From: Davidsoniella eucalypti
Taxonomy: Eukaryota; Ascomycota; Sordariomycetes; Microascales; Ceratocystidaceae
NCBI GenBank assembly: GCA_004009845.1
Contig: RMBW01000143.1
Location: 1-63,046, forward strand
DNA: 63,046 nucleotides
Direction: 5' to 3'
Shown: one piece after another, positions 13,301 to 24,347 of the stretch
Position numbering within the stretch: the first letter of the stretch is position 1
Layout: each line of letters opens with the position of its first letter
Notes under the pieces: model-generated
What the model saw: the letters and a program-made list of their open reading frames with translations, nothing else
Told to the model about the DNA's origin: nothing
The model's database searches: none
Position numbers and translations under genes: made by a program

Positions 13301-16300
13301 CTCTTTTCTCGATGCGTCGGCCATCCGGACATGGCGATTTTCTGATGCTGGCGCCCCCTCACTTTGCTTAGCACTTCAATTGTTAGCTCTTCAACGTGCG
13401 TTACATAAACACTGGCTACGGGCTTCTTTTCCACCTTCTAAAGGTCGCATTGAGAATGGAATATGCCGGGAACAAAGCCCATTGATAGTCTAGGCCCCTC
13501 TTGGACTCTCAGGACTATCGATACTTCTTCGGACCATGTGCTACTGCGCGGTCAAAGCCTTGGTCTATCCTCAAGGGGGCCTCAAGTGTCAACAACAGCA
13601 ATCAGAGCGCTATATTTGCATGACTACGGTACGTCATGAAGAATGGAAACTCGCGAAAATGAAAACCAGAATAGTCTGGGGAAAGGAACTTGCTGGCTGA
13701 TGCATCTGTAAACAAACAATCCTACATCTCATTCATGCTTGCCTGTAAACTCAAAGTGAGATTACACTAACCCAAGAAAGACATGATAGATTCTGGTGCA
13801 AACATTGATCATAAGACATGCATTCTTTTCGTGAGATTGCTTCCTATAACCACTGATATCTCCGTCCAGACACTATGTAGGCCAATTCGTGTCCACATGG
13901 TTAGCCCGCGTTCTACCCAAACGATGATGGTTCCATAAGTACGACTCAAGTCCCACATTCCACGGCAACCCGTCAAAAGACAAAGGGCTGGATATCGTTG
14001 TGCCAGGCCTCATTTATACATAGCATGATTCAGGTATCTCTATCTACATCATGTACAACTACAACGACACGATCAATCGACACTCAACTCGGAATTCACG
14101 GATTTCGGGAAACCACTGTGCGATTTGCTACATATGAAACGTCAAAGGATGCCGTTTACCTCCGGATGGTTGTCTTTTTGACGCTTGGCAGGATAGATCG
14201 ACGATGAGAAAATGGCTAAATAGGCCCTTGTTCGACTACTACATAAATCCAGCCAAAAGCTGGGGACTTTATTCACGTAAAAGCCCGTGCTCTTTTTTGT
14301 TTGTTGTTCAGGCTTTTTCACCAAGAAAGCCAAAACTTCAACTTCTTCATCTTTTCGAATAAGCTCGTCCAACATAGGAAAAGTCATGCGGCTATTGTGA
14401 TAAAATAACAATACCTTTTTCTTGTATGCTGCAGGATTTGACTAACAATAGAATGATAGCACCACTAGTAGTAATGTCAGCGCCATAGTGGTTGTACACA
14501 CAAGCTCTACCAAACAAAATTGGAAGAATATAGGGAAACATCGGCAGCTTTGTTGTCTTAGCTACAGATAAAGAAGGTAATTGGCGATGCTATGTCGGGA
14601 AATCTCGGAACTAATGAGAAGCCCCCACCAATTTGCGTCTTTTCTTGGTCCGTATCAAAACACCAGAAAATTACATCAATATACTGTGACGAAACTTATA
14701 CCTGCTGACAATGCTATAGATATACAACCGTCTTGGCCGTTTGTTCGCTAAACGGAACCAAGGAAAACTCTCCGTAATCGCCAATTACTGACTAAAGACA
14801 TGTAAGCTGGAAGAGGACCGGATAAGATACGGAGAGAATCGTGGCTTTCCATAATCGCTCGTTTATGATTACACTTCATGGTTCCTTGCCTCTCGGGGGT
14901 GACTTTGTATCTTTCTTTCATCATCGGGTTGTCATGATCGTTGAAGGCCCAAGGTCGGACAGGCTCTTATGTTTGTGCCGTATATGAGACTAGCACTTAC
15001 ATATGTAGTCTTATAGTTGTATGCAATAAGAAAAGAGCAAAAAGAAGTTACAGACTTAGTTACAAGTTAGGGTTATCTGTAAGTCTATAACTCCATGATC
15101 TAACTAGCAACCTTTGATATCCGTTGTACATGAATTTATGATTATTGAATATTCATGTCGGTTGTAACCGCTACATAGTTAGTTTGATCTCTATTCAGTG
15201 ACAGAACGATAGAAGTGTATCCTCGTTGGATCATCATCTTCATTGTACTTTCTTAGCCCTGATCCATGTTGACAAAGTTGTAGTGATACATATACATGTA
15301 GTCACTAGCTACGATGCCTGCTGGTATAGAACATATGAACTCCCTACTTGTAGCAGAACTCCGGCGACACTATCATCAAGTGTGGGCCTCAAACTATCTA
15401 ATGCCCGGTTCGTTCTCCTTATATTGGTTTAGAGGAGCCTTATCCACACTCTCCTCTATCTTAAGTCTGATACGCTTTTCGATGTATTACTTAACATACT
15501 ATGGCGGCTCTTCGGTCCTTTCCGACCTTTGGCTACTAGTTCTATCAAAGCCTTTTCTAGATATGTATATCTTATCGTCATGGCCAATTCATGTCCATTT
15601 TCATACATAGTATGTAGAGCAATATGCTAAACCGAGCCTCGCTAATACTTTTTGGGGGTCTGCTTTACTTGCACAAATTTCATTCCTATTCCCTCTTCGA
15701 GTTTGTTTTTCCAAGGGACTTTTCGGGTTAATCCAGACCAGCCCAAATTCCCACGAGGGCAGCTTCTGCCGTCACATTGGACAATTCGGACCACCTTATC
15801 ATAAACGAGGCTCATGAATAAGAAAGCTATCATTGCTACTTAGCCTAACACCATGTCAGATGAATACAGAGCGCACAAAAAGAGATGAAGGAGATTGGTG
15901 GAATAGTATGCATCGCCAGTTTCGGCAATTAACTACATGACGTATCCCATCTTATCATGTTTTTTTCCCCCGTACTCTCACTGTCTACGGAGGTAATTCT
16001 GATACCGGAAACCATAACGAGATCAAAGGATGGCAGGGGCATTCTTGATTAGAGGAGAACATATCACCCGAGACACCACCATCTTTGCAGGCCCTACAAA
16101 CAGAGAAAAGATCGTGTTGATCAACGCCAAGACGCTCATTTGATAGAATAGATGTAGTTGCTGTTCCCTTTCAGGCATCAACTGGAACTATCATACAGAT
16201 TGGGGCTTGTGGTGCAAACAGCCCCTCTTATTTGATTTACTTCGAAGGCTAAGCCTAACGAAACGATATATCACATAAGGCGATACGTATGATACTATAA

Positions 16301-16470
16301 TTGCAATGCTGTGATGGCATTCCTCAAACAATTCCATAGGATTACGAATATCGCCATAACCCTTGCATTTTCTCGGGGGTTGACTCTTCCCTCCGTCGTA
16401 CTGCTGTGAAATACTAGTAGGTAGATGTAAGAGTTAATAGTAATAAAAAGAGGCTGGCTCATGAACTAAC
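10353..16470. other. Long gene-poor region, upstream of the TSL1-like gene
   Basis: No frame exceeds about 115 codons and none has a recognisable domain. Neighbouring short frames overlap on both strands. About 10353-12100 is probably the TSL1-like promoter. It has a T13 tract near 11957-11969 followed by a GC-rich patch with a NotI site. From about 12100 to 16470 the sequence is A/T-rich, with frequent TATA and CTAG words, and looks like neutral or degenerate DNA. A TTAGGGTTA motif sits at 15067-15075. Short multi-exon genes cannot be excluded without RNA data. Confidence 0.45.
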
Positions 16471-16556
16471 TGCATTTAACGTACCTGAATCGTAGAGGTT
16501 TTATATGACAGACTGGTTGCCGGCGAGGTATTCAACATTCTCCGCTCGACACACCA
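16471..16556 (+). repeat. Degenerate ~100-bp dispersed repeat, copy A
   Basis: Begins GCATTTAACGTACCTGA, aligning with the head of copies B and D (TATATTTAACGTCTACCT). It goes on with GGTTGCCGGCGAGGTATTC and GACACACC where the others have GTTACCGGA and GACACACTC. It is the most diverged of the four copies, and the alignment was made by eye. Confidence 0.45.
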
Positions 16557-16667
16557 TGATGCTGATCTAGTAGGATACAAAGAGTGAGTTGATTATCTGT
16601 ACGTTATATCCAACATCTGCCGAGTGGGTACTGTAATTTCGTATTGATACGAAATATATGATTTAAC

Positions 16668-16770
16668 TATATTTAACGTCTACCTGAGCTGAGTCACTAT
16701 GATTGTACGACGCGGGATTAGTTACCGGACAGACATTTGAAGTCTTCCCTTAGACACACTCAATAGCTTT
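16668..16770 (+). repeat. Dispersed ~100-bp repeat, copy B
   Basis: Starts TATATTTAACGTCTACCT and ends TTAGACACACTCAATAGCTT. Both words are identical in copy D. The middle contains ACGACGCGGGATTAGTTACCGGA, matched in degenerate form by copies A, C and D. I see no clear terminal inverted repeat or target-site duplication at its edges. Confidence 0.65.
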
Positions 16771-17925
16771 GTATGTGCGGGACGACACTGTCCCCTAGCC
16801 CCCGAAGAACTACTATCCACTATGTATCAAATGAGCCTCCGAGAGACTTGTGATAGTGACCGTAAGAAAGATATTTTTCCACGTAATCGAGTCGAATGCT
16901 ATGCATGAAGCACAGCGACAATATTCACAATCTGGAACCTTCAAAAGGCTGACCGCCTAGTGTGAGATGTGGCTCCTTGACATGAGTGAGATGTGACTCG
17001 GGAGACCGGAGATTGAAGAAATGCTGTGAAAAGAGGGGGCGGTCACAGGTGAGAACATCCCTCGAGAGGGGAAAAGTCGGGCTCAAGACCTCACAACTCG
17101 GTGCATGGAGAACAACAGATGTCGAAAAAAAGATAGTAAGAATGGACAGAGTCATTGGGATTATGGGTTGGCCGCTCTGAACTGGGCACGACCTTTAACG
17201 TCCGGAACAGGATCAAGAAAGCCAACAAGACCAACAGAGACAAATGGCGAGACTCCTGCCCGACTCGAAGATGAACGGTGTCAGCCCGATGTCGGCAAAG
17301 AAGAGAATGAGCCTGGTCCTTCTTCGGGGGCTACGACAAGGCCACCGAAACGCTGGAAACAGCTATTGGCCTTCACGGGCGAGCCCACAAAGGAGAACTG
17401 GGGATGGCCTGGCACTCGGTCGAGAAGAAGATACGAGCACTCCATGTCTTTAGCTGGGGCTTACAGATGGTACAAAGAGGAGCACACACAGTTCTCTGAA
17501 CAGGCGGCCATTAGGGACAATGCGGGTCAGCCAGACCTGGGGCCAACGGCCTGTCAAGGACAGGTACTGGAGGCACTTTCTGGACATGGAGACTTCAATT
17601 ATTACTCAAGAGGTTCTACTTGCTGTGATGGAATAGCACAGCTGTGGCAAGGACACGGAAAAGGACGCACGTCTAGACCTGTGCAAAAGGTCAAAGCTGT
17701 GGAGCAGAGTCTTCACGGAGAAACTACTCATGAATGCTGGCAAAGAAGACATGCTTAGTCACCACAGAGGGAGGAGACGTAGGTGTTACCATCATGAACA
17801 GGACGGAAGCCAGACTAGTCTGAGTAGGTTCGGTTGGTTACCAGGAACACAGAAAGCCGGTGCTATCAAACGCGACCTTGCCTGGAGTCGAGAAGGAGCC
17901 CTTGGCTGGGTTTGACTTGGTTTGG
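16771..17925 (+). other. GC-richer island with unidentified ORF (17105-17758) between repeat copies B and C
   Basis: The segment from about 16920 to 17910 is richer in G and purines than its A/T-rich surroundings. It holds a 217-codon frame at 17105-17758, plus overlapping shorter frames in the same direction. The predicted protein is hydrophilic and rich in Arg, Glu, Gly and Trp. I recognise no reverse transcriptase, integrase, transposase or zinc knuckle in any frame. Being bracketed by direct copies of the dispersed repeat suggests a decayed mobile element or an insertion, but there is no diagnostic motif. It could equally be non-coding. Confidence 0.25.
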
Positions 17926-18020
17926 CTATATTTATCGTCTACCTGCGCCACTAAAAGTATACGATGCCGAATTAGATACCGGAGATAAATCTAAAGTCCC
18001 TCGCTTTGGACACATTCAAT
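17926..18020 (+). repeat. Dispersed ~100-bp repeat, copy C
   Basis: Head TATATTTATCGTCTACCTG, middle TACGATGCCGAATTAGATACCGGA, tail GGACACATTCAATGAG. It keeps the order of blocks seen in copy B, with many substitutions, mostly transitions. Confidence 0.55.
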
Positions 18021-18135
18021 GAGAACCCTTAGACGATCTCGAGACCATAAATATCATTACTATCGTGGCGTGTCGGAAGCGCACTGGGCTCTCAACTCGG
18101 AGTTCCCTTGATCAACGCGATATATCTAAAAAGTG

Positions 18136-18157
18136 TTTTTTTTTTTTTTTTTTTTTT
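18136..18157 (+). repeat. Poly-T tract of 22 bases
   Basis: An uninterrupted run of T lies between repeat copies C and D. On the minus strand it is a poly-A tract, which could be the scar of a retroposed sequence or simple slippage. Confidence 0.85.
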
Positions 18158-18330
18158 AATTCATTAAATATGTATACGATTATAGGATAGCACGCCTTAC
18201 ATATATATATTTTACCTAATATCGCTCGAGGTTTGTCGTGCAAACTGAACCAAGTACCATTTTCAAAGCTCAGACCAACCTACAAGAAGATAATCATCAA
18301 TAGGCATCTCCGCTTGACAATTGATTTGAT

Positions 18331-18410
18331 TATATTTAACGTCTACCTAGATTACTAAGATCATACGACGCCGGATTTAAAGTCCTCCGTTAGACACACT
18401 CAATAGCTTC
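18331..18410 (+). repeat. Dispersed ~100-bp repeat, copy D
   Basis: Shares TATATTTAACGTCTACCT and TTAGACACACTCAATAGCTT exactly with copy B, and has CATACGACGCCGGAT in the middle. It lacks the ~20-bp GTTACCGGACAGACATTTG block present in B, so it is a shorter version. Confidence 0.65.
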
Positions 18411-18648
18411 TGTATGATATTGTTCTCGAATAACTCGTGGTCCACACTTTCAGTAAGAGCAACAAATACAAAAACAAAAAAAGAACAGTGCTTTCGACTC
18501 GTCTATTTTTTTCTTCTTTTTTTTCTTCTTTTTTCCTGGATCCTGGATAATGTTTCAAGTATCATCTCAGGTTGCGAGCAATGAGCGAAAATGGAAATAT
18601 AGCTTAGTAATGCTAGCAATAATTGTTGTAGGTGTACTAGCCTTGCAC

Positions 18649-18702
18649 ATCACGTGACTACGCATACACTACATCACGTGACTTACCTCGACTCTATATA
18701 AT
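18649..18702 (+). promoter_or_regulatory. Paired ATCACGTGAC boxes followed by a TATA box
   Basis: ATCACGTGAC occurs at 18649-18658 and 18673-18682, 24 bp apart. TATATAAT follows at 18695-18702. RTCACRTGA is the E-box-like site recognised by Cbf1-type bHLH proteins in fungi. The arrangement looks like a core promoter facing right. The nearest gene in that direction is the protease, about 670 bp on, but only short frames lie between (for example 18935-19156, unidentified). The transcript it drives is uncertain. Confidence 0.4.
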
Positions 18703-19159
18703 AACACCTCCATAACATTTCCTTCATAGACCCCTATTAATAAATCACCCTTTACATATTTTCTCCACAACAATAATCTATTTCCAGAGGTCGGTCTTTA
18801 TGCCGACTAACAAATGGACATGTTAGTGTATCTCAACTTTTATTAGCCCGAGCACCTCGCTTTCGCTTTGACTACACTGTGTTTGTAAATACGTTATAGA
18901 ATAATGGCTTTAGCTTGGCCCGTGACACAGCATCGTGCTTGGACTTCGACACCCACCACAAAAAGAGTATGGGTTCGTGGAAGATCACTACAATGTGAAG
19001 AACGCATCGGTGTCGGTACGCCATGGCATGATTCGGCCATCCCTCATGTCCCAATATAGAAATGGGGGGACGACAAACACCGCTCAAGTGCAAATTCTAG
19101 TAGAGGGCAGAGCCGGCAATACAGATGCAGATCTAGGACGTTGTACAAAGACTTGAGTG

Positions 19160-19167
19160 TATATAAA
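19160..19167 (+). promoter_or_regulatory. TATA box of the subtilisin-like protease gene
   Basis: TATATAAA at 19160-19167 lies about 200 bp before the protease ATG at 19368 and is followed by a CT/CA-rich leader. Position and sequence suit a core promoter. A partial repeat head (TATATCCAACGCCTACTTGAG, 19320-19340) ends 27 bp before the ATG. Confidence 0.45.
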
Positions 19168-19367
19168 GTAGCTCGACATCGCCCTATCATGGACTGGGAG
19201 AAAACCTTTTGTTCTTCACCCTTCACAAGCAAATCATCTTGACCACTGCTTGAGGCCAGTCATTCTTTCGTATAACCAGAAACCAGTCCATACTACTTTC
19301 ACTAGTAGTATTTCTTTGTTATATCCAACGCCTACTTGAGATAGTGTCCCCTATTGGTCTTTTCAAG

Positions 19368-21681
19368 ATGCCTAGTCTCACTGATTTCCTTGTCCTGGGT
19401 GCTTTGCTGAGCGTTCCCACCAACGTTCTCGCTGCGCCGTTCCAGCAGAACCAAGAGTTCAAGCGTAACGACGCCGCCACGGTTACCGCCCGCCTCGATG
19501 CTCGTCGCCCTGGGATCACGCCCGCTCCGACCTTTACTCGAGCCAAGGCCCGCCGTGAGTTGTCTTTTACCTCGCCTCAACACCAGGATCGCCAGCTTGC
19601 GTCTTTTATCACGCATGACCACCAGGAGCGCCATGAACCGTCTTTTACCACGCCTCAACACCAGGAGCGCCATGCACCGTCTTTTATCACGCATGACCAC
19701 CAGGAGCGCCATGCACCGACTTTTATCACGCATGACCACCAGGAGCGCCATGAACCGTCTTTTACCACGCATCAACACCAGGAGCGCCATGTACCGTCTT
19801 TTATCACGCATGACCACCAGGAGCGCCATGCACCGACTTTTATCACGCATGACCACCAGGAGCGCCATGAACCGTCTTTTACCACGCATCAACACCAGGA
19901 GCGCCATGTACCGTCTTTTATCACGCATGACCACCAGGAGCGCCATGCACCGACTTTTATCACGCATGACCACCAGGAGCGCCATGAACCGACTGCTAGT
20001 CCGGAGTTCGATGCCGACCCTTCGTCCCTACTTATGCTCCAGTTCCCCGCCAATTTCGACGCAATGACCTCTCTGGTTCCGGATTTGCTGGGATTCCGCC
20101 CCCCCAGCAACACGGATACAGCTCTTAGCAAGTTCATCATCCAGCTGCGTCCTGGTTCCGACATGGCGGAACACCACGAAACCCTCAACTATATTCTTTC
20201 GTGTGTTGACGAGTATTCGAACCCTGACAAGCAAGCCTCGTTCCAGTGGTGCAAGGACAAGCAAGGCACGAAGGGCGATCCGACTGCCATCGAGCAGACC
20301 TTCGAGATTGGTGACTTCATCGCGTACACGGGTTTCTTTGATGAAGATATCGTGAGTGGGATCGTCACGATGCCCGAGGTCGTCGGCTATGAGTATGACG
20401 AGTCTTATGGCTTCGTCGACGATATCTATGCTACTGCCATAATCTCTACCGGCTTCCTCAGTAGTCAGCCTACACCTACCTCCGCATTCCCCGTAGCTTC
20501 CTCTGGATTCCCCATGGCGTCCTCCGGGTTCCCCATGGCTTCCTCCGGGTTCCCCATGGGCACCGGAGTTGCCCACCCCAGCAACCCCGCCCCGACTCTT
20601 GAAGTTTCCAGTAATGTTGTGGTCGAGAGCAACGCTCCGTGGAATCTTCACGACATCTCTCACCGCCAACCACATGTCGATGGCGAACCGTACGAGTACA
20701 AGTACGATGCCTCGGCTGGCGCAGGTGCGCGCGTTTATGTCATGGACTCTGGCATTCTCAGCTCGCACAGCGAGTTTGGCAACCGTGTGGAGTGGGGATT
20801 CAACGGCCTTTCTAACTCTGCTGACCAGCTTCCTGCTGGCTCTGTCGACCGCTTCGGCCACGGTAGCCACGTGGCCGGTGTTATTGGCGGCGCAACTGTC
20901 GGTGCCGCTAAAGGTGTTACTTTGGTCGATGTCAAGGTCATTGATTACCACAAGGTATGTGAAATCCGGTTCGAGTATCTTTGAAATTGGCCCCCCCCCC
21001 GGCTAACAGAAAGACTTTAGACTACTACTTCGGCAATTCTGAGCGGTCTGGAATGGATTGCCAACGACGTCAAAAACCGCGGCGCCCAAAACGTGTCTCT
21101 TATCCACCTCTCGGTGTCAGCTGATATCTGGAAAGGCCAGAGTGAGACTATCCTGGAGCGTGCTTTGGGCGCCGCCTATGATCAGGGTGTCATGACTGTC
21201 ATGGGTGCCGGCTACGGCAACGTAAGTTTCCCCATCTATGCTTGACCATCGTCACCAAATCACCTTCAGACTTGCTAACTGTGTTTTTTCTTTCTTTTTC
21301 TTTCTGCAGCGCAATGTTGATTTAGTTTCTCCTGCCCGTAGCCCCAAGGTCTTCACTGTTGGTGCTACCGACTCTGACCGCTCCCTCCTAAGAAGACAGT
21401 CCAGCATGTACGGTAGCAACTGGGGCCCTACCATTGATATCTTTGCTCCCGGTGATTACATCAAGGGTGCCGCGTGCTACTCTGACTCTGACCTCACTTA
21501 CAGAACCGGAACCTCCGCTTCTTCGGCCCAGGTTGCCGGTGTCATGGCTAACCTCATTGCCAAGGAGAAACTGGGTACTCCTGAGAAGCTTCGTGCCCGA
21601 GTTGCGGAGTTGGGCCTTGAGGCCAGCATCTATGGCAGGGGCTCTCCTAACCTGCTCCTGCACAATGGTGAGGATAACTAG
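19368..21681 (+). CDS. Secreted subtilisin-like serine protease (S8) with tandem His-rich repeat array, three exons
   Basis: Model: join(19368..20954,21021..21221,21310..21681), 719 aa. A 22-residue signal peptide (ends VPTNVLA) starts the protein. Residues 66-208 are eleven 13-residue repeats (consensus SFITHDHQERHAP). An I9-like inhibitor prodomain follows (FIIQLRPGSDMAEHH to about 350), then a linker with three SSGFPM-type repeats. The S8 domain begins near 440. Catalytic residues are visible: D460 (VMDSGI), H498 (GHGSHVAG) and S665 (GTSASSAQVAG). It should be secreted and processed to an active protease acting on extracellular protein. Oddities: the Ser motif is GTSASSAQVAG rather than GTSMASPHVAG, and the oxyanion region reads GAGYGNRN instead of AAGN. 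Both introns fall between codons and have proper GT..AG ends. The ATG was preferred over an upstream in-frame GTG. The gene borders the repeat-rich segment and is convergent with the azgA-like gene. Confidence 0.9.
19563..19991 (+). repeat. Minisatellite inside the protease gene: 11 x 39 bp
   Basis: Eleven 39-bp units encode 13 residues each. Units 4-6 and 7-9 form identical 117-bp trimers, and units 10-11 repeat units 4-5 exactly, so 19680-19991 is a perfect 117-bp-period array of 2.67 copies. Units 1-3 are diverged, as is usual at the edge of an expanding array. Each unit carries a THDHQERH or TTxQHQERH core. Confidence 0.95.
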
Positions 21682-22330
21682 AGCGTATGTCTATGAATGG
21701 AGAAAGCCAGGGATTCGATTCACTGGAGTATATCCATCCTAGGCACTCCCTCTGCCTCATCATATACAGTTGTTGGGTAGTGTGGTGGTAGGCTTTGCCA
21801 TTTCCGGCATAGTATCAGGTTCATCTCAGCATTAGCATCATCGCATCGCATAGTCATTTTTGTTTGTTTTCCTCGTTTTAATCCATTCGTTTTCATCCAT
21901 TCGTACATTCTATCATTTTGTAAATCATCACGGTGCATTGTCAGGTTGACTAGGTTTGAATGTGTTTTTTTTTTATTTTCGCACCAACATTAAAGCAAAG
22001 ATCACCATATGCAAGAATGGTAGAACACTGACACAAATTTTCAGCTATATGACCTCAGCATATGTATATCCCTATATGAGAGTGAAAATGTGAAAGGATA
22101 TGAAACAGAAAGCAGATTTCCACCTCATACTAAAGACCAAAACGTGATTTATAGATAATAAAAGAAAAAGTGAAGCTGACAAGGATATATATGAGATAAA
22201 AATATTAGGAAAGAAAGAGTATTATAGTCGAAGATGTACTTTTTTGGTACTGATGGACGTCAGACCTCAGATTTTCAAGTTGAACTGTGCTTGACTAGCA
22301 CATATTCGGGTTTCAATAGATCGATCAGGC
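21682..22330. other. Convergent intergenic region (protease / azgA-like 3' ends)
   Basis: A/T-rich, no gene seen. It carries T-rich tracts after the protease stop and A-rich sequence on the azgA side, as expected for two facing 3' untranslated regions. Confidence 0.5.
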
Positions 22331-24290
22331 TTATTTTTCATACGGCAGCTGCTTCTCGGACTCAGGCGAGTCGCTGGTCTTACCAGCACTCGTGATGGCG
22401 CCCTCCGTGACAGCTGGCGGGTCAGCGCGCCAAAAGTCCTTCTTGCCGTGAATCAGGCGGTTGAACCAAGGAGGTAACACACCACCGGGGATTCTCCAGG
22501 TCCACACCTCCTTCTTGTCCTTGTTGGGAGGTACGATGCGGCCACCAGAGGCAATTTCGATCAGCCACACTAGAGTGTTGATGCAGATGTACGAGCAGAC
22601 ACCAGCGATCAGGCCGTCGGCAATAGAGTAGGTGAAGGGCATCATGGCGAGGGTGAGGAAGGCAGGCACGGCATCACCAATGTAGTCCCAGTTGATAGAC
22701 ACAACCTCCTTGGCCATCATGGAACCCACAATGATAAGGACAGAGCCGGTGGCCCAGACGGGGATCGACGAGAAGATGGGCGCAAAGAAGATGGAGATGA
22801 AGAAACAGATACCGGTGGAGACGGCGGTGAGGCCAGTCTTGCCGCCTTCGCCGATACCAGCGCCGGATTCGACAAAGGCAGTCACAGGAGGAGTTCCCAG
22901 GAGCGACCCGATCGAGATAGTGATAGAGTCGACAGTGTAAGCCATAGCGGAACCCTCGAAGTCTTGAGTTACAGGGTCAATCAGGTTGGCAAAGCGAGCC
23001 ATGGAGTACAGGGTACCCGTGCAGTCAAGAATATCGACATACAGGAAGGTGACCAGAGCCAGGCCAAACTGGTTACCGTAAGAGCCGATGTTCCACTCCT
23101 GAACATTCAGGGTGTGCTTGATCTTGTGGAAGTTGACAACCTTCTTGAAGAAATCAAAGTCGTCATCGCCAACGGTGGTGTAAGGGAACTCGGTGACGCT
23201 AGTGTTGCGAGGCCACGAGATAATCGAGACCAGGATGATACCAAAGATAATCGCACCCTTGACACGGTACAGCAGCAGCATAGTCGATAGAATTCCGCCG
23301 CAGAAAATACCGATCCACATCTTGGGTGAGCGCATCTTTTTGGAAGACGGGCAGAGGCCATCGACCTGGTCCTCCTCCAAGCAACCAGCAAGCTCGGTAG
23401 GTGTGTCAGTGGCACCGACGATGAGGCCGAGACCCTCCGAGTAGGTCAGGCCGATAAGAGTAAGGAACAGACCGATACCGACACTAGTAGCTAGCTTGAT
23501 AGAGCGAGGGATGGCGCGGGCGAGCCATTGGCGCATACCAAGAATTGTCAGGCCCAGGAAGATCCAGCCTTCGATAAAGATAGCAGTCAGAGCAACTTGA
23601 TACGGCACACGTCCAGAGCCATGGTAGCCGACAACAGTGTAAGCGAAGTAAGCGTTCAGGCCTGATTACACAGCAAAAAAAACGACATGTTAGCAAAGAG
23701 ATCCAGGCGGAAGCGCAAGTAAGCACAGCGTCGTATCCAAGCCAAAGAGGAGGAGGCGAAGGCTTTTTTCTTTTCTTTTTCCATAGACTTACCCATTCCA
23801 GGCGCAATGCCTACGGGCATGTTGGCCAGAAGACCCATGAAGAAAGTACCGAGAGCCGAAATAGCGGCAGTAGCAGTAACCATATCCCGCTTGATCTCAG
23901 AGACGCACAGCAGGTAGTTGTCCGAGGGTGAGGTCACGCAGTCGTCGACGTCGCAAACGCAGGTGCCGCCAGTATCGGCGACGATGCTGGCGTTGACAGC
24001 AATGATGTAGGCCATGGCGAAGAAAGTAGCCATACCAGCGCGCAATTCAGTCAGGAAGTAAGAGTTCTTGCGCTCCTTGGGCTACACGAGGGAGAGGGGG
24101 TGAGCGCATGTTAGCCGGAGTAGCCTGGCAGACGGCGTAGAGTGATAGGAGAGAAGAAGGGCATCTCAGGCAGCGGACCGGAGAAACAATAAGAGAAACT
24201 TACGTGACCAGAGCCATCCAAACGGAACCAGTAGCCGACCCGCGAACGGGCGACCCTCTCGTTGAGCGAGCCCAGAAATTTGAGCTGCAT
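22331..24290 (-). CDS. azgA: AzgA-like purine (adenine/guanine/hypoxanthine) permease, three exons
   Basis: Model: complement(join(22331..23661,23793..24081,24204..24290)), 568 aa, close to the usual length of fungal AzgA. It is a multi-pass plasma-membrane H+/purine symporter of the AzgA branch of nucleobase transporters. The family signature GIAPGMGLNAYFAYTVVGYHG is formed across the second intron. Further matches are an N-terminal ATFFAMAYIIAVNASI helix, a PPVTAFVESGAGIGEGGKTGL segment and a cytoplasmic tail. Exons join in phase (0, then 1), and both introns start GTAAGT and end in AG. The start is an ATG 29 codons before the first donor. Several GATA sites upstream fit nitrogen control. 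Paralogues with different purine preference cannot be ruled out. Confidence 0.93.
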
Positions 24291-24347
24291 TATCGTGAGA
24301 AGTTTCGAAGTGCCCGAAGGGGAGGTTGTTTTGTTGTGGTGCTTATA

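Noticed and set aside
12961..13493. Cluster of overlapping short frames on both strands
   Set aside because: Mutually overlapping frames of under 115 codons without conserved motifs or plausible splice links.
19332..19985. 217-codon frame on the minus strand with MALLVVMRDK repeats
   Set aside because: It is the antisense shadow of the 39-bp repeat array in the protease gene; a 39-bp period keeps every frame open.
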